A DNA stretch of 64,000 nt from Paraburkholderia susongensis (GTDB lineage: Bacteria > Pseudomonadota > Gammaproteobacteria > Burkholderiales > Burkholderiaceae), in the NCBI RefSeq assembly GCF_900177725.1, contig NZ_FXAT01000016.1:62001-126000 (forward strand), given 5' to 3'. Positions 8,269 to 16,760 of this stretch are shown piece after piece. The notes beneath the pieces were generated by a model. That model did no database searches. It saw only the letters and a program-made list of their open reading frames with translations, and was not told the origin of the DNA. Position 1 is the stretch's first letter. Each line of letters starts with the position of its first letter. The translations under genes and the position numbers were made by a program.

Positions 8269-9795
8269 ATGAATGCATCCCCCCAAACAGTATCTGGCAC
8301 ACCGCCCACGGTGAAGCTTCTGATTGACGGTAAGCCAGTTGAATCCACTACCCAGGAGTGGCGAGAGGTGATTAACCCCGCTACCCAGGAAGTGCTTGCT
8401 ACGGTCCCGTTCGCGACCGCAGACGAGATTGACCGTGCGATCCGTTCGGCGCACGCGGCTTTTGAAAAGTGGAAGCGTACCTCCGTGGGCGCACGCATGC
8501 GCATCATGCTGCGCTATCAGGCACTTGTGCGCGAACATCTGCCGCGCATCGCGAAGACATTGAGCGCGGAGCAGGGCAAAACCCTGGCCGACGCCGAGGG
8601 TGATATTTTCCGTGGGCTGGAGGTCGTCGAGCACGCTTGCTCGATCGGCAGCCTCGCGCAAGGAGAATTTCTCGAGAATGTCGCCGGCGGCGTAGACACC
8701 TATACGCTGCGCCAGCCAATCGGCGTCTGTGCGGGCATTACCCCGTTCAACTTCCCCGCGATGATCCCGCTGTGGATGTTTCCCATGGCCATCGTCTGCG
8801 GCAATACCTTCGTATTGAAGCCTTCCGAGCAGGACCCACTGTCGACTATGCAACTGGTCGAGCTTGCAATTGAAGCGGGCGTGCCGCCGGGCGTTCTGAA
8901 CGTGGTGCACGGCGGCAAGGAAGTCGTCGATGCCCTGTGCACGCACGAACTCGTGAAGGCCGTTTCGTTCGTGGGGTCAACCGCGGTCGGCACTCACGTG
9001 TACCGGCTTGCGAGCGAACACGGCAAGCGCGTTCAGTCGATGATGGGCGCGAAGAACCATGCAGTGGTGCTGCCGGACGCGAACCGCGAGCACACCTTGA
9101 ACGCTTTGGCCGGTGCCGGGTTCGGCGCTGCGGGTCAGCGCTGCATGGCGACTTCAGTCATCGTGTTTGTGGGCGAATCTCATCAGTGGCTGCCCGATCT
9201 GGTCGCCAAGGCGAAGCTGTTGAAGGTCAACGCCGGCAGCGAACCCGGAACGGACGTGGGACCGGTGATTTCACGCGCCGCGAAGGCGCGCATTCTTGCG
9301 CTACTGGAAACCGGTGTGGCCGAAGGCGCGACGCTGACCCTCGACGGCCGCGATATCAGCGTAAGCGGATACGAGGACGGGAACTTCGTCGGGCCGACAA
9401 TTTTCTCGGACGTGACGACGGACATGCAGATTTACCGAACCGAAATCTTCGGTCCGGTGCTGCTCGTGATGTCTGTTCCGACGCTTGACGACGCAATCGC
9501 TCTCGTGAACGGCAACCCTTATGGAAACGGCGTGGGACTGTTCACCAGCAGTGGCGCTGCTGCCAGAAAGTTTCAAAGCGAAATCGATGTCGGCCAGGTT
9601 GGTATCAACATTCCGATTCCAGTACCGGTTCCGTACTTCAGTTTCACGGGCTCACGGGGCTCGAAACTGGGCGACCTTGGCCCTTATGGCAAACAGGTCG
9701 TGCAGTTTTACACCCAGACGAAAACCGTCACTGCACGCTGGTTCGACGACGCGACAGTGAATGACGGCGTCAATACGACGATCAGCCTTCGCTAG
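8269..9795 (+). CDS. mmsA: CoA-acylating methylmalonate-semialdehyde dehydrogenase
   Basis: A 508-residue aldehyde dehydrogenase of the methylmalonate-semialdehyde type. It shows ITPFNFPAMIPLWMFP and the catalytic C292 in GQRCMA; the motif near residues 230-240 lacks the general-base Glu region of hydrolytic aldehyde dehydrogenases, as in CoA-acylating members. The family converts malonate or methylmalonate semialdehyde with CoA and NAD to acetyl- or propionyl-CoA and CO2. Together with the dehydrogenase at 10527 it suggests that the pathway ends in a 3-hydroxyacid and semialdehyde oxidised to acyl-CoA. This is an inference from context. Confidence 0.92.
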   Translation: MNASPQTVSGTPPTVKLLIDGKPVESTTQEWREVINPATQEVLATVPFATADEIDRAIRSAHAAFEKWKRTSVGARMRIMLRYQALVREHLPRIAKTLSAEQGKTLADAEGDIFRGLEVVEHACSIGSLAQGEFLENVAGGVDTYTLRQPIGVCAGITPFNFPAMIPLWMFPMAIVCGNTFVLKPSEQDPLSTMQLVELAIEAGVPPGVLNVVHGGKEVVDALCTHELVKAVSFVGSTAVGTHVYRLASEHGKRVQSMMGAKNHAVVLPDANREHTLNALAGAGFGAAGQRCMATSVIVFVGESHQWLPDLVAKAKLLKVNAGSEPGTDVGPVISRAAKARILALLETGVAEGATLTLDGRDISVSGYEDGNFVGPTIFSDVTTDMQIYRTEIFGPVLLVMSVPTLDDAIALVNGNPYGNGVGLFTSSGAAARKFQSEIDVGQVGINIPIPVPVPYFSFTGSRGSKLGDLGPYGKQVVQFYTQTKTVTARWFDDATVNDGVNTTISLR

Positions 9796-9965
9796 AAGCG
9801 CCATGTCTGCGCGGATCGATCAGGCATCAGACGAGATGTGTGTTCGGTCCGGGCATCGCCGTAAGGGCGTGGAGGAGACCTTTAAATTCGCCTGGGCGAA
9901 AGAGCGGTGAAGCGCCGGTCTATATCCCTGTGGATTGCGTCGTTCTAACTCGTGGGAGCTGAAAC

Positions 9966-10310
9966 ATGTCATATGCCGTGATCTGCCTGGACCGTCCCCA
10001 TACTCGCGAGCTGCGGGACAGAACCCGGCTTGCGCATATGGAGTACATCAATGCGCACCGCGAACTCATGCAGCTCGGCGCCGCGCTTCTGGAAGACGCT
10101 GGCGAAGGCCGCATAGGCATGATGATCGCGATCGATTTGCCGAACCGCGAGGCAGTGGAAGAGTTCATGCGTAGCGAGCCTTACAACGCCGCCGGAATCT
10201 TTGAGAGCGTGATGATCCGCAAATGTGCCCGGGTCTTCCCGGAGACGGACCCCGCGCACTTCGACAATCTGCTGATTGAGGAGCGACGTAAGGCGGTCCT
10301 TCAAAAATAG
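9966..10310 (+). CDS. YciI-like protein
   Basis: A 114-residue protein with the YciI dimeric alpha/beta-barrel pattern: a first strand SYAVICLDRP, a helix with RLAHMEYINAH, and a strand-helix unit ending FMRSEPYNAAGIFESVMIRK. The His-containing helix is typical of the family, whose members may act as small lactone isomerases or dehalogenation partners. A GGGAG ribosome site is in place. It lies 170 bases after the aldehyde dehydrogenase gene. Confidence 0.8.
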   Translation: MSYAVICLDRPHTRELRDRTRLAHMEYINAHRELMQLGAALLEDAGEGRIGMMIAIDLPNREAVEEFMRSEPYNAAGIFESVMIRKCARVFPETDPAHFDNLLIEERRKAVLQK

Positions 10311-10526
10311 GGTCGTTGGCGGTGTCAGCCGTGACCGGTCGTTGGCGAATCCACTCGCTTTCAGATTCGACCCAACCCTGAACGTTCTCGCGCTGCGAGA
10401 ACTCGGGAATCGGCAGGAGTCCATATGCGATACACAATCGGAACGGATGCGATTGAATAAGTGCTGGTGCATGGTTCACTGGCAATTCATAGCAATGCCG
10501 ACGGAACAGTTGCAGGGAGAATAGAT

Positions 10527-11423
10527 ATGAAAGTCGACGTGTTCGTTTCCTGGATCGGCGTTGGGCGGATCGGTGGCCCGATGGTCAGGCATCTCGTCAA
10601 CGCCGGACTTCGAGTGAAGCTCTACGACCGTAGACCTGAGGCAGCCAACGCCATCGCAGCGGATAGAGCTGTCGTGGCATCCAGTGTGGCCGAGTGCCTG
10701 GCGGGCGCATCGATCATCTTTACGTCGTTGCCCAACGATGCGGCGCTCGAACAGGTCGTGCTGAATGACGACGGGACGCTGGCGCGATGCGCGGGGGCGG
10801 TTCTCGTCGAGACCAGCACGATCTCTCCGCGGCTTTCGCAGCGGGTTGCCGAGGCGTGCATCGCGCACGGCGTCGACTACGTCAGGCTGCCGGTGTCCGG
10901 CAACCCGGCGATTGCCGAACAGGCGCGGTTGAGCGCATATGCATCAGGTCCGCACGAAGCATGGGAACGTGTGCAGCCGATCGCTTCGCTTTTCAGCGCT
11001 TCGCAAACCTATATGGGCAGTGGAGACGAGGCGCGATATATGAAGCTCGTGCTCAACTGCCTCGTCGCAAACTTCGCACCGCTGATGGCGGAGTCGCTTG
11101 CCTTGGGTCGCCGCGGTGGCATCGGCTGGAAAGCGATGCTCGATGCGATCGGCGCTTCGCCTCTGTGTTCCCCATGGCTCAAGCTGAAGCTGCACGCGCT
11201 GGAAAACCGTGACTTTACGGCGACTTTTCCGCCCTACATGATCGCGAAGGATATCGATCTGATGCTCGACGCCGCGCGTGAACTCGGCGTGACGATGCCG
11301 ATGACCGCCGCAACGCGCCAGACGATGCAAGGCATGTGCGCGGAACCATTTTGCGAGGAGGACTTCTTCGCGTTAGTCAAGGTGGTCGAGCGAAACTCGG
11401 GCATCGGCGATATCCCGTGCTGA
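10527..11423 (+). CDS. 3-hydroxyisobutyrate dehydrogenase-like NAD(P) oxidoreductase
   Basis: A 298-residue beta-hydroxyacid dehydrogenase. The nucleotide-binding motif IGVGRIGGPM is at about residues 9-18, the substrate motif LPVSGNPAIAEQ is a variant of the usual DAPVSGG, and the catalytic K173 is present in MKLVLNCLVA. The start was chosen because GGGAGA precedes this ATG. The family oxidises 3-hydroxyacids to semialdehydes, so it may supply the semialdehyde for the dehydrogenase at 8269. The variant substrate motif suggests specificity different from 3-hydroxyisobutyrate. Glyoxylate or tartronate semialdehyde reductase activity is an alternative. Confidence 0.87.
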   Translation: MKVDVFVSWIGVGRIGGPMVRHLVNAGLRVKLYDRRPEAANAIAADRAVVASSVAECLAGASIIFTSLPNDAALEQVVLNDDGTLARCAGAVLVETSTISPRLSQRVAEACIAHGVDYVRLPVSGNPAIAEQARLSAYASGPHEAWERVQPIASLFSASQTYMGSGDEARYMKLVLNCLVANFAPLMAESLALGRRGGIGWKAMLDAIGASPLCSPWLKLKLHALENRDFTATFPPYMIAKDIDLMLDAARELGVTMPMTAATRQTMQGMCAEPFCEEDFFALVKVVERNSGIGDIPC

Positions 11424-11443
11424 CGGATGAAGGAGCGTGGCGA

Positions 11444-11830
11444 ATGGATGATGTGAAGAGCAGGGTACGACTGGATATCGTTCTTCGGCTGGAATCGATC
11501 CGGCAACAGGCGATGCTCGACCGGGACGTGTTGTTGTTGCGTGACCTCTTTGCGGAGGACGCGGTCTATACGCACTCGTCGGGCAACGTGCATGACAGAG
11601 AAGGGTATCTGCGCGCGTTATCCGCGGGTGAGTTCATTTACAGATTGATTGAAATTCGCGATCGCCACTGTCAGGTGTTGGAAGACACGGTCGTGATAAC
11701 CGGCTATTCAACGCATGACGTGGACTTCCTATCCGGACCCAGGAAGCTGGAAGCGCGATTCCTGAGCGTCTGGATCAGGAGGCGGGACAAGTGGCGTCAC
11801 GTTGCATGGCAGACTACGCCGCTCGATTAG
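11444..11830 (+). CDS. NTF2-like (DUF4440-type) protein, second copy
   Basis: A 128-residue NTF2-like protein sharing the YTHSSGNVHDREGYL and WRHVAWQTTP landmarks with the protein encoded at 7818, so the two are paralogues. AAGGAG precedes the ATG. It is the last gene of the run, 20 bases after the hydroxyacid dehydrogenase. Function unknown; a small isomerase or dehydratase acting on a pathway intermediate is possible. Confidence 0.78.
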   Translation: MDDVKSRVRLDIVLRLESIRQQAMLDRDVLLLRDLFAEDAVYTHSSGNVHDREGYLRALSAGEFIYRLIEIRDRHCQVLEDTVVITGYSTHDVDFLSGPRKLEARFLSVWIRRRDKWRHVAWQTTPLD

Positions 11831-12243
11831 TCATTTGTGGTGCCGGACAATGCTTACCGAGTCCCGGTACCATCTTCCCGGCAATTCAATGCGCGTTCTG
11901 CCCATCGCTGAATCCGTGGGCCCGCCTCTGCGCGATCTCCCAATCTTCCGACCTCTCGCATCTAGATGAAGGTGCGGAAGCATGCCTTCGATAGTCGCCA
12001 CATTCAGCGTGGCGGATCGGAGCGTGTCACTCAACGAACAAAATTTTTTTGTCCGTGCCGCGCGGAACTATCAGCGTGGCAGCATCGATCCGTGACGTCG
12101 ATAGAGAAGAATACATATCCGGCTAATCAATATACGCACAACTATCACGGCAATTTCGATTTTCAATTAGCGTATATGGAGTTGATGTCCTGTAATGACA
12201 GTGCTTTCTCAATCAACGATGGTCATTAAGGAGTGCAATAGAA
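11831..12243. promoter_or_regulatory. Upstream region of katB with inverted repeat
   Basis: A gene-free stretch. Near the catalase start it becomes AT-rich and holds two nested inverted-repeat arms. GCTAAT at 12122 pairs with ATTAGC at 12166, and ATATACGC at 12130 pairs with GCGTATAT at 12170. The arms are about 32 bases or more apart. This could be a binding site for a peroxide-responsive regulator such as OxyR, but the match to its consensus is not clear. Confidence 0.35.
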
Positions 12244-13779
12244 ATGTCAAAAGCCGCGAACCGATTGCTTCAAAGCCTCGTGGCCGCAACCTGTGTCGCC
12301 TTGGGCGTGTCTTCTCACGCCGCAGACATGACACGCGATAACGGCTCGCTTGTTGGCGACAACCAGAACTCGCAGACTGCCGGTCCGAATGGGCCGGCTT
12401 TGCTGCAGGATTCACAATTGATCGAGAAGCTGCAACGCTTCGATCGTGAACGCATTCCAGAACGAGTCGTGCACGCGCGCGGTACCGGCGCGTTCGGTGA
12501 GTTCGTACCTACAACGGACATCAGCGATCTGACGAAGGCGGAGGTGTTCACGCCGGGCACGAAGACGCCCGTGTTCGTGCGCTTCTCGACCGTGATGGGC
12601 TACCGCGGTTCACCGGAGCAGGCGCGCGATCCGCGCGGTTTTGCGATCAAGTTCTATACGGCGCAAGGCAACTGGGATCTCGTCGGCATCAACTGGCCGA
12701 TTTTCTTCATTCGCGACGCGATCAAGTTCCCTGACTTCGTTCACGCGAACAAACCCAGTGCCGTGACTGGCGTTCAGGATCCGAACCTCGCGTTCGATTT
12801 CTTCGCGCACACGCCCGAGGCAACGAACATGCTCACGCACCTGTATACCGATGAGGGGATGCCTGACTCGTATCGGCACATGGACGGGTTCGGAGTGCAT
12901 GCGTTCAAGCTCGTCAACGCTCAGGGCCAGGTGCACTACGTGAAGTTCCACTTCAGGAGCGAACAAGGTGTACACGGCATCCGTCCGCAGAATATCCCAG
13001 GTTCGATCGGCGCGGACTGGAACCTGATGACGAACGACCTGTATGGCGCACTGAAGGCGGGTAATGATCCGAAGTGGGATCTGTACGTCCAGGTGCTGAC
13101 ACCCGAGGATCTCGGCAAGTTCGATTTCGACGCGCTCGACGACACGAAGATCTGGACCGGTGTGCCCGAGCGCAAGATCGGCACATTGACGCTCAATCGC
13201 GTGCCCGACAATTACTTCGAGACGACCGAGGAATCGGCGTTCGCTCCTTCCCGGATGGTGCCGGGAATCGAGCCGTCTGAAGACCGTATGCTGCAGGGCC
13301 GGCTGTTCTCGTACGCCGACACGCAGATGTATCGTCTCGGTGCGAACTTTAACGACCTGCCGATCAACCGTCCGCGCGTTCCAGTGGTGAACAACAATCA
13401 GGACGGAGCGATGAACAGCGGCGATCGTAAAGGCGAAGTGAACTATGAGCCGTCGACTCTCGGCGAGATTCCGCAGGATCCGCGCTACAAGTACGTGCAG
13501 ACACCACTTGCCGGCACGACACAGCAGGCCGCGATCCACAAGACGCTGAATTTCCGTCAGGCGGGCGAGTACTACCGTACGTTGTCCGAGCAGGAGAAGG
13601 AGGACCTTGTGACGGCGCTGTCGAGCGATCTCAGCCGCGTGACCAACGACACGAACAAATACACGATGCTGTCGTATTTCTTCAAGGCCGACACCGACTA
13701 CGGTGCGCGCCTCGCCAAAGCCACGCATGCCGACCTGTCGCGCGTGAGGTCGCTCGCCGACAAACTCGCTGAAAACTGA
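12244..13779 (+). CDS. katB: Periplasmic monofunctional haem catalase
   Basis: A 511-residue catalase with an N-terminal Sec signal peptide (about residues 1-27, cleavage near SHAAD), so it acts in the periplasm. The active site is complete: the distal His in VVHARGTGAFGEF, the Asn in GNWDLVGIN, and the proximal haem Tyr in the FSYADTQMYRLG segment. The protein converts hydrogen peroxide to water and oxygen. A good AAGGAG site precedes the ATG. An ankyrin lipoprotein gene follows, the known katB-ankB arrangement in which AnkB supports KatB activity. A strong hairpin lies between the two genes. Confidence 0.95.
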   Translation: MSKAANRLLQSLVAATCVALGVSSHAADMTRDNGSLVGDNQNSQTAGPNGPALLQDSQLIEKLQRFDRERIPERVVHARGTGAFGEFVPTTDISDLTKAEVFTPGTKTPVFVRFSTVMGYRGSPEQARDPRGFAIKFYTAQGNWDLVGINWPIFFIRDAIKFPDFVHANKPSAVTGVQDPNLAFDFFAHTPEATNMLTHLYTDEGMPDSYRHMDGFGVHAFKLVNAQGQVHYVKFHFRSEQGVHGIRPQNIPGSIGADWNLMTNDLYGALKAGNDPKWDLYVQVLTPEDLGKFDFDALDDTKIWTGVPERKIGTLTLNRVPDNYFETTEESAFAPSRMVPGIEPSEDRMLQGRLFSYADTQMYRLGANFNDLPINRPRVPVVNNNQDGAMNSGDRKGEVNYEPSTLGEIPQDPRYKYVQTPLAGTTQQAAIHKTLNFRQAGEYYRTLSEQEKEDLVTALSSDLSRVTNDTNKYTMLSYFFKADTDYGARLAKATHADLSRVRSLADKLAEN

Positions 13780-13793
13780 TCGCCCTTTCGGGC

Positions 13794-13818
13794 ACGAAGG
13801 CCGCGCCGCGGCCTTCGT
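13794..13818 (+). terminator. Hairpin between katB and ankB
   Basis: ACGAAGGCCGCG pairs perfectly with CGCGGCCTTCGT across a single base, in practice a stem of about ten pairs with a short loop, followed by TCGTTTCC. This looks like a terminator or attenuator that would lower ankB expression relative to katB. Confidence 0.6.
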
Positions 13819-13866
13819 TCGTTTCCACTTATTTATCATTGCTCCACTGTGCGGAGCCTGCACCCG

Positions 13867-14520
13867 ATGAACCGATTCCGATCCTTCCTGACCCGTGCGC
13901 TGTCCGCCGTTTCCCTCGGTGCCGCGGCTGTTGCTGCAACGGGATGCGTGCAGACGTCGTTACCCGATTCAGTCACGCCCAATCCAGGCCCGCGTGCCGA
14001 TCTACGCCGCTACGACGCGGAATGGTTCGATGCAGCGCGCCTTGGCCGCGTCGATATTCTGCAGGCGCTCGTCAGCGCGCGCTACCCGATTGATGCGACG
14101 ACCCGCGAAGGCTATACCGCGGTGATCCTTGCCGCGTACCGGCATCAGCCCGCGGCGCTCGACTACCTGTTGCGCGCAAAGGCCAATCCATGCCTCGGCG
14201 ACCAGCACGGCAACACTGCGCTGATGGGCGCGATCTTCAAGGGGGACACTGCGATCTCGGAGCGCCTGATGAACACACGCTGTCCGATTGATGAGGCCAA
14301 CAACGCGGGCGAAACGGCACTGTCGTTCGCCGCCCTGTTTGGCCGGCTTGACCTGCTGCCCGAACTTGTCGCGCGCGGCGCGAATCCCGATCATGCCGAC
14401 GCGCTTGGCCGGACTGCGTTGCAGACCGCGATTCTGCAAGGCAATGAATCGGCGGTTGCCGCATTGGAAAAGGTGGGCGCAGCGCGCAACGAGGATCAGT
14501 CGCTGCGCAGCCATCCTTGA
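13867..14520 (+). CDS. ankB: Ankyrin-repeat lipoprotein
   Basis: A 217-residue protein with a signal peptide ending in AATGC, which suggests lipid attachment to the Cys. It is followed by about four ankyrin repeats (for example EGYTAVILAAYRHQPAALDYLL, split over residues 70-95, and GRTALQTAILQGNESAVAAL near the end). The start is the ATG of MNRFRSFL; a start six codons earlier is possible. In Pseudomonas, AnkB is needed for full activity of the periplasmic catalase KatB, and the pairing here with a secreted catalase suggests the same job at the periplasmic face. Confidence 0.87.
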   Translation: MNRFRSFLTRALSAVSLGAAAVAATGCVQTSLPDSVTPNPGPRADLRRYDAEWFDAARLGRVDILQALVSARYPIDATTREGYTAVILAAYRHQPAALDYLLRAKANPCLGDQHGNTALMGAIFKGDTAISERLMNTRCPIDEANNAGETALSFAALFGRLDLLPELVARGANPDHADALGRTALQTAILQGNESAVAALEKVGAARNEDQSLRSHP

Positions 14521-14702
14521 TGGTCATGACGCGAGAGCGAGAGTTTTGCGAGTCGCCCAGTCCACCACTGCCGTCAGGTATACGAATCCGCCGCTCCAGA
14601 CCAGCCATTCGTCCACGGCAGCGGCGAATATCCGCTAGCGACTTCCGCGAATGAGTACTTTCGGCCACGAAGCGGCATTCGAGCTTGCCAATACATCGGG
14701 CT

Positions 14703-15650
14703 TCACGGCGGCAATCGATCCGTAGTCCTCGCCCGCGCCTTCCCGGCATCCGAGAACGTGTCGGCAATCAGATTGCGCAGCCATTGGTTGCCGGGTTCCT
14801 TGTGTACTTTCGCATGCCAGAAAATGTTGATGCCGATCGTTGGCATTTCGACCGGATGCTTGACGTACGCGAGCTTGAATGGCGCCAGACACTCCATCGC
14901 GTAACGCTCCGGAACCGTGGCGATCATATCCGTATTCGAAAGGATATGCCCGACGGCGATGAAATGCGGCACGGTAAGCCGGATGTTTCTGTGAATGCCT
15001 TTTCGCTCGATCATCTCGTCTGCTTTCGCATGCCCTGTACCGGGGGAAACGACGACGACGTGATCGGCTTCGGTGAACTGCTTGAGGGAAATTCTTTTCC
15101 CTTGAAGCGGATGACCCTGGCGAAACATACATACATAAGCCTGCTGGAACAGGCTGCGTTGCAGGAATCCGGCCTTCAGTTGCGGCAGAAAGCCCATTGC
15201 GAGATCGACCTGTCCTACTTCCATCGCGTCCCTTAGATTCACCGCGGAGTTGCGCAGCGTGCTCACAGACACGTGGGGGGCGACGCGAGCCAGCCTGTCC
15301 ATCAGCTTGGGCAGAAAATAGATTTCCCCTACATCGGCCATGCCGATGGTGAATCTTCGCGTACTCGTTGCGGGGGAAAACACAGGCTGCTGGTTCAACG
15401 AGCTTCGGATCGTAGTGAGCGCGACGCTGATCGGCTCTGCAAGTTGACTCGCATAGAGGGTCGGCTCCATTCCCTTCGATGTACGAATGAACAGTTCATC
15501 CTGGAGAAGTTTGCGCAACCGGCTGAGCGCGTTGCTCACCGACGGCTGTGTCAAACCAAGTTTGTCGGCCACCCTGGCTACACGGCGCTCGATCAGCAGT
15601 TCGTTAAAAACGACCAGCAGGTTCAGGTCAATGTCGTTCAGTTCCAACAT
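14703..15650 (-). CDS. nagR: NahR/NagR-type LysR transcriptional activator
   Basis: A 315-residue LysR protein whose start ELNDIDLNLLVVFNELL and the segments LGLTQPSVSNALSRLR, IGMADVGEIYFLPKLMD and VPHFIAVGHIL closely resemble NahR and NagR, the salicylate-responsive activators. The helix-turn-helix is at about residues 20-45. It is divergent from the salicylate 5-hydroxylase operon, whose promoter region holds direct repeats of the right position for LysR binding. Either the ATG given or a GTG three codons upstream could be the start; neither has a clear ribosome site. Salicylate or a related hydroxybenzoate is the likely inducer. Confidence 0.88.
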   Translation of the reverse strand: MLELNDIDLNLLVVFNELLIERRVARVADKLGLTQPSVSNALSRLRKLLQDELFIRTSKGMEPTLYASQLAEPISVALTTIRSSLNQQPVFSPATSTRRFTIGMADVGEIYFLPKLMDRLARVAPHVSVSTLRNSAVNLRDAMEVGQVDLAMGFLPQLKAGFLQRSLFQQAYVCMFRQGHPLQGKRISLKQFTEADHVVVVSPGTGHAKADEMIERKGIHRNIRLTVPHFIAVGHILSNTDMIATVPERYAMECLAPFKLAYVKHPVEMPTIGINIFWHAKVHKEPGNQWLRNLIADTFSDAGKARARTTDRLPP

Positions 15651-15653
15651 ATC

Positions 15654-15684
15654 ATTCACGATGTAAATGTTGATAATTCACGAT
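15654..15684. promoter_or_regulatory. Direct repeats, probable NagR-type binding site
   Basis: ATTCACGAT occurs at 15654-15662 and again at 15676-15684, exactly 22 bases (two helical turns) apart, with TGATAA between. The pair ends seven bases before the -35 hexamer of the divergent operon, the usual activation-site position for LysR proteins. From memory, NahR sites contain a TTCA half-site, which fits. Confidence 0.6.
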
Positions 15685-15690
15685 ATCACG

Positions 15691-15719
15691 TTTACCAATG
15701 TTGGTGCGGTTCATAGAAT
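15691..15719 (+). promoter_or_regulatory. Sigma70-like promoter of the salicylate/gentisate operon
   Basis: TTTACC at 15691 and TAGAAT at 15714 are separated by 17 bases, a near-optimal arrangement. It lies directly downstream of the ATTCACGAT repeats and about 35 bases before the first gene. Confidence 0.6.
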
Positions 15720-15754
15720 TGGTCCATGAAAGATTACCGGGAAGAGCAAATCTC

Positions 15755-16744
15755 ATGGATCTGATTGTCCGTCCGCTCAATCGCACGCTGGCTGTATCGC
15801 CGGGAGCCAATCTGCTGCAGTTGCTACGCGAGCACAACGTGCCCATTTCGTATAGCTGCACGGCCGGTCGATGTGGCACATGCCGCTGTAAGGTCACCCG
15901 CGGCCACCTCCTCGAGTCGGGGCCGGAGGCACAGACTTTCCGCGTGAAAGAGGGCCAGTTTGCGCTGGCCTGTATGAGCGTATTGACGGAAAGCTGCGAG
16001 ATCGAAGTACCGGAACCCGACGAAATCGTCATTCATCCGGCGAGGGTGCTGAAGGCCACCGTCGTGGCGGTCGAGGACATGACGCACGACATCAAGCGAA
16101 TCGTGCTTCGGCCAGCCAGGCCGTTGTCGTTCTCACCCGGGCAATACGCGCAGCTCCAGTTCACTCCGGCCCACATCCGGCCATACTCGATGGCAGGTCT
16201 CGCGTCAGACGAAGAACTGGAATTCCACGTTCGTCTGGTCCCCGGTGGCCGGGTATCGAGCTATATCAGTTCTAAAGTCGCTGTCGGTCATCCGGTGCGC
16301 GTGAGCGGACCGCTCGGCACGGCATATCTACGCGAAAAACACATTGGGCCGATGTTGTGCGTGGCTGGCGGGACCGGTCTCGCACCGATCCTGTCGATCA
16401 TTCGCGGCGCCATCCGCGCGGGCTTGGTAAACCCTATCTATCTGTACTTCGGTGTGAGATCCCCACTAGATGTCTACGGGGAGAACTGGCTGCAAGACCT
16501 TGCCCGCGAGTATCCCAACCTGTCGGTTCAGGTGATCCCTGCCTCGGATGCGACGGGACTGGCGAGACGCACTGGCCTCGTTACCGATGCAATAGCCAGT
16601 GACTGGGGCGACGGTCTGAAAGATTTTCGCGCCTACCTTTGCGGCTCGCCTCCCATGGTGGAGGCAGCCTCACTTCTTCTTGAACAACGCGGAATACCGC
16701 CCGAGCACATCTACGCCGACGCCTTCTACTCGAGCGGCACGTAA
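15755..16744 (+). CDS. nagAa: Ferredoxin reductase of a ring-hydroxylating oxygenase
   Basis: A 329-residue electron-transfer protein. The N-terminal plant-type [2Fe-2S] domain has the Cys pattern CTAGRCGTC and a fourth Cys in ACMSVL. A flavin domain with RPYSMAG and an NAD-binding domain with VAGGTGLAPILSI follow. It passes electrons from NAD(P)H to the Rieske ferredoxin at 20276. The chosen ATG is preceded by GGGAAGAG. It is the first gene of the operon, as in the nag cluster, and is naphthalene-dioxygenase-reductase-like. The oxygenase subunits come later in the same run. Confidence 0.9.
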   Translation: MDLIVRPLNRTLAVSPGANLLQLLREHNVPISYSCTAGRCGTCRCKVTRGHLLESGPEAQTFRVKEGQFALACMSVLTESCEIEVPEPDEIVIHPARVLKATVVAVEDMTHDIKRIVLRPARPLSFSPGQYAQLQFTPAHIRPYSMAGLASDEELEFHVRLVPGGRVSSYISSKVAVGHPVRVSGPLGTAYLREKHIGPMLCVAGGTGLAPILSIIRGAIRAGLVNPIYLYFGVRSPLDVYGENWLQDLAREYPNLSVQVIPASDATGLARRTGLVTDAIASDWGDGLKDFRAYLCGSPPMVEAASLLLEQRGIPPEHIYADAFYSSGT

Positions 16745-16760
16745 ATCGGAGACAACCACC

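Noticed and set aside
9796..9965. Possible riboswitch or structured leader before the YciI-like gene
   Set aside because: Some short stems exist, but I cannot match a known riboswitch core.
12610..13863. Frame of about 417 codons antisense to katB
   Set aside because: Codon-bias shadow of a strongly conserved catalase gene.
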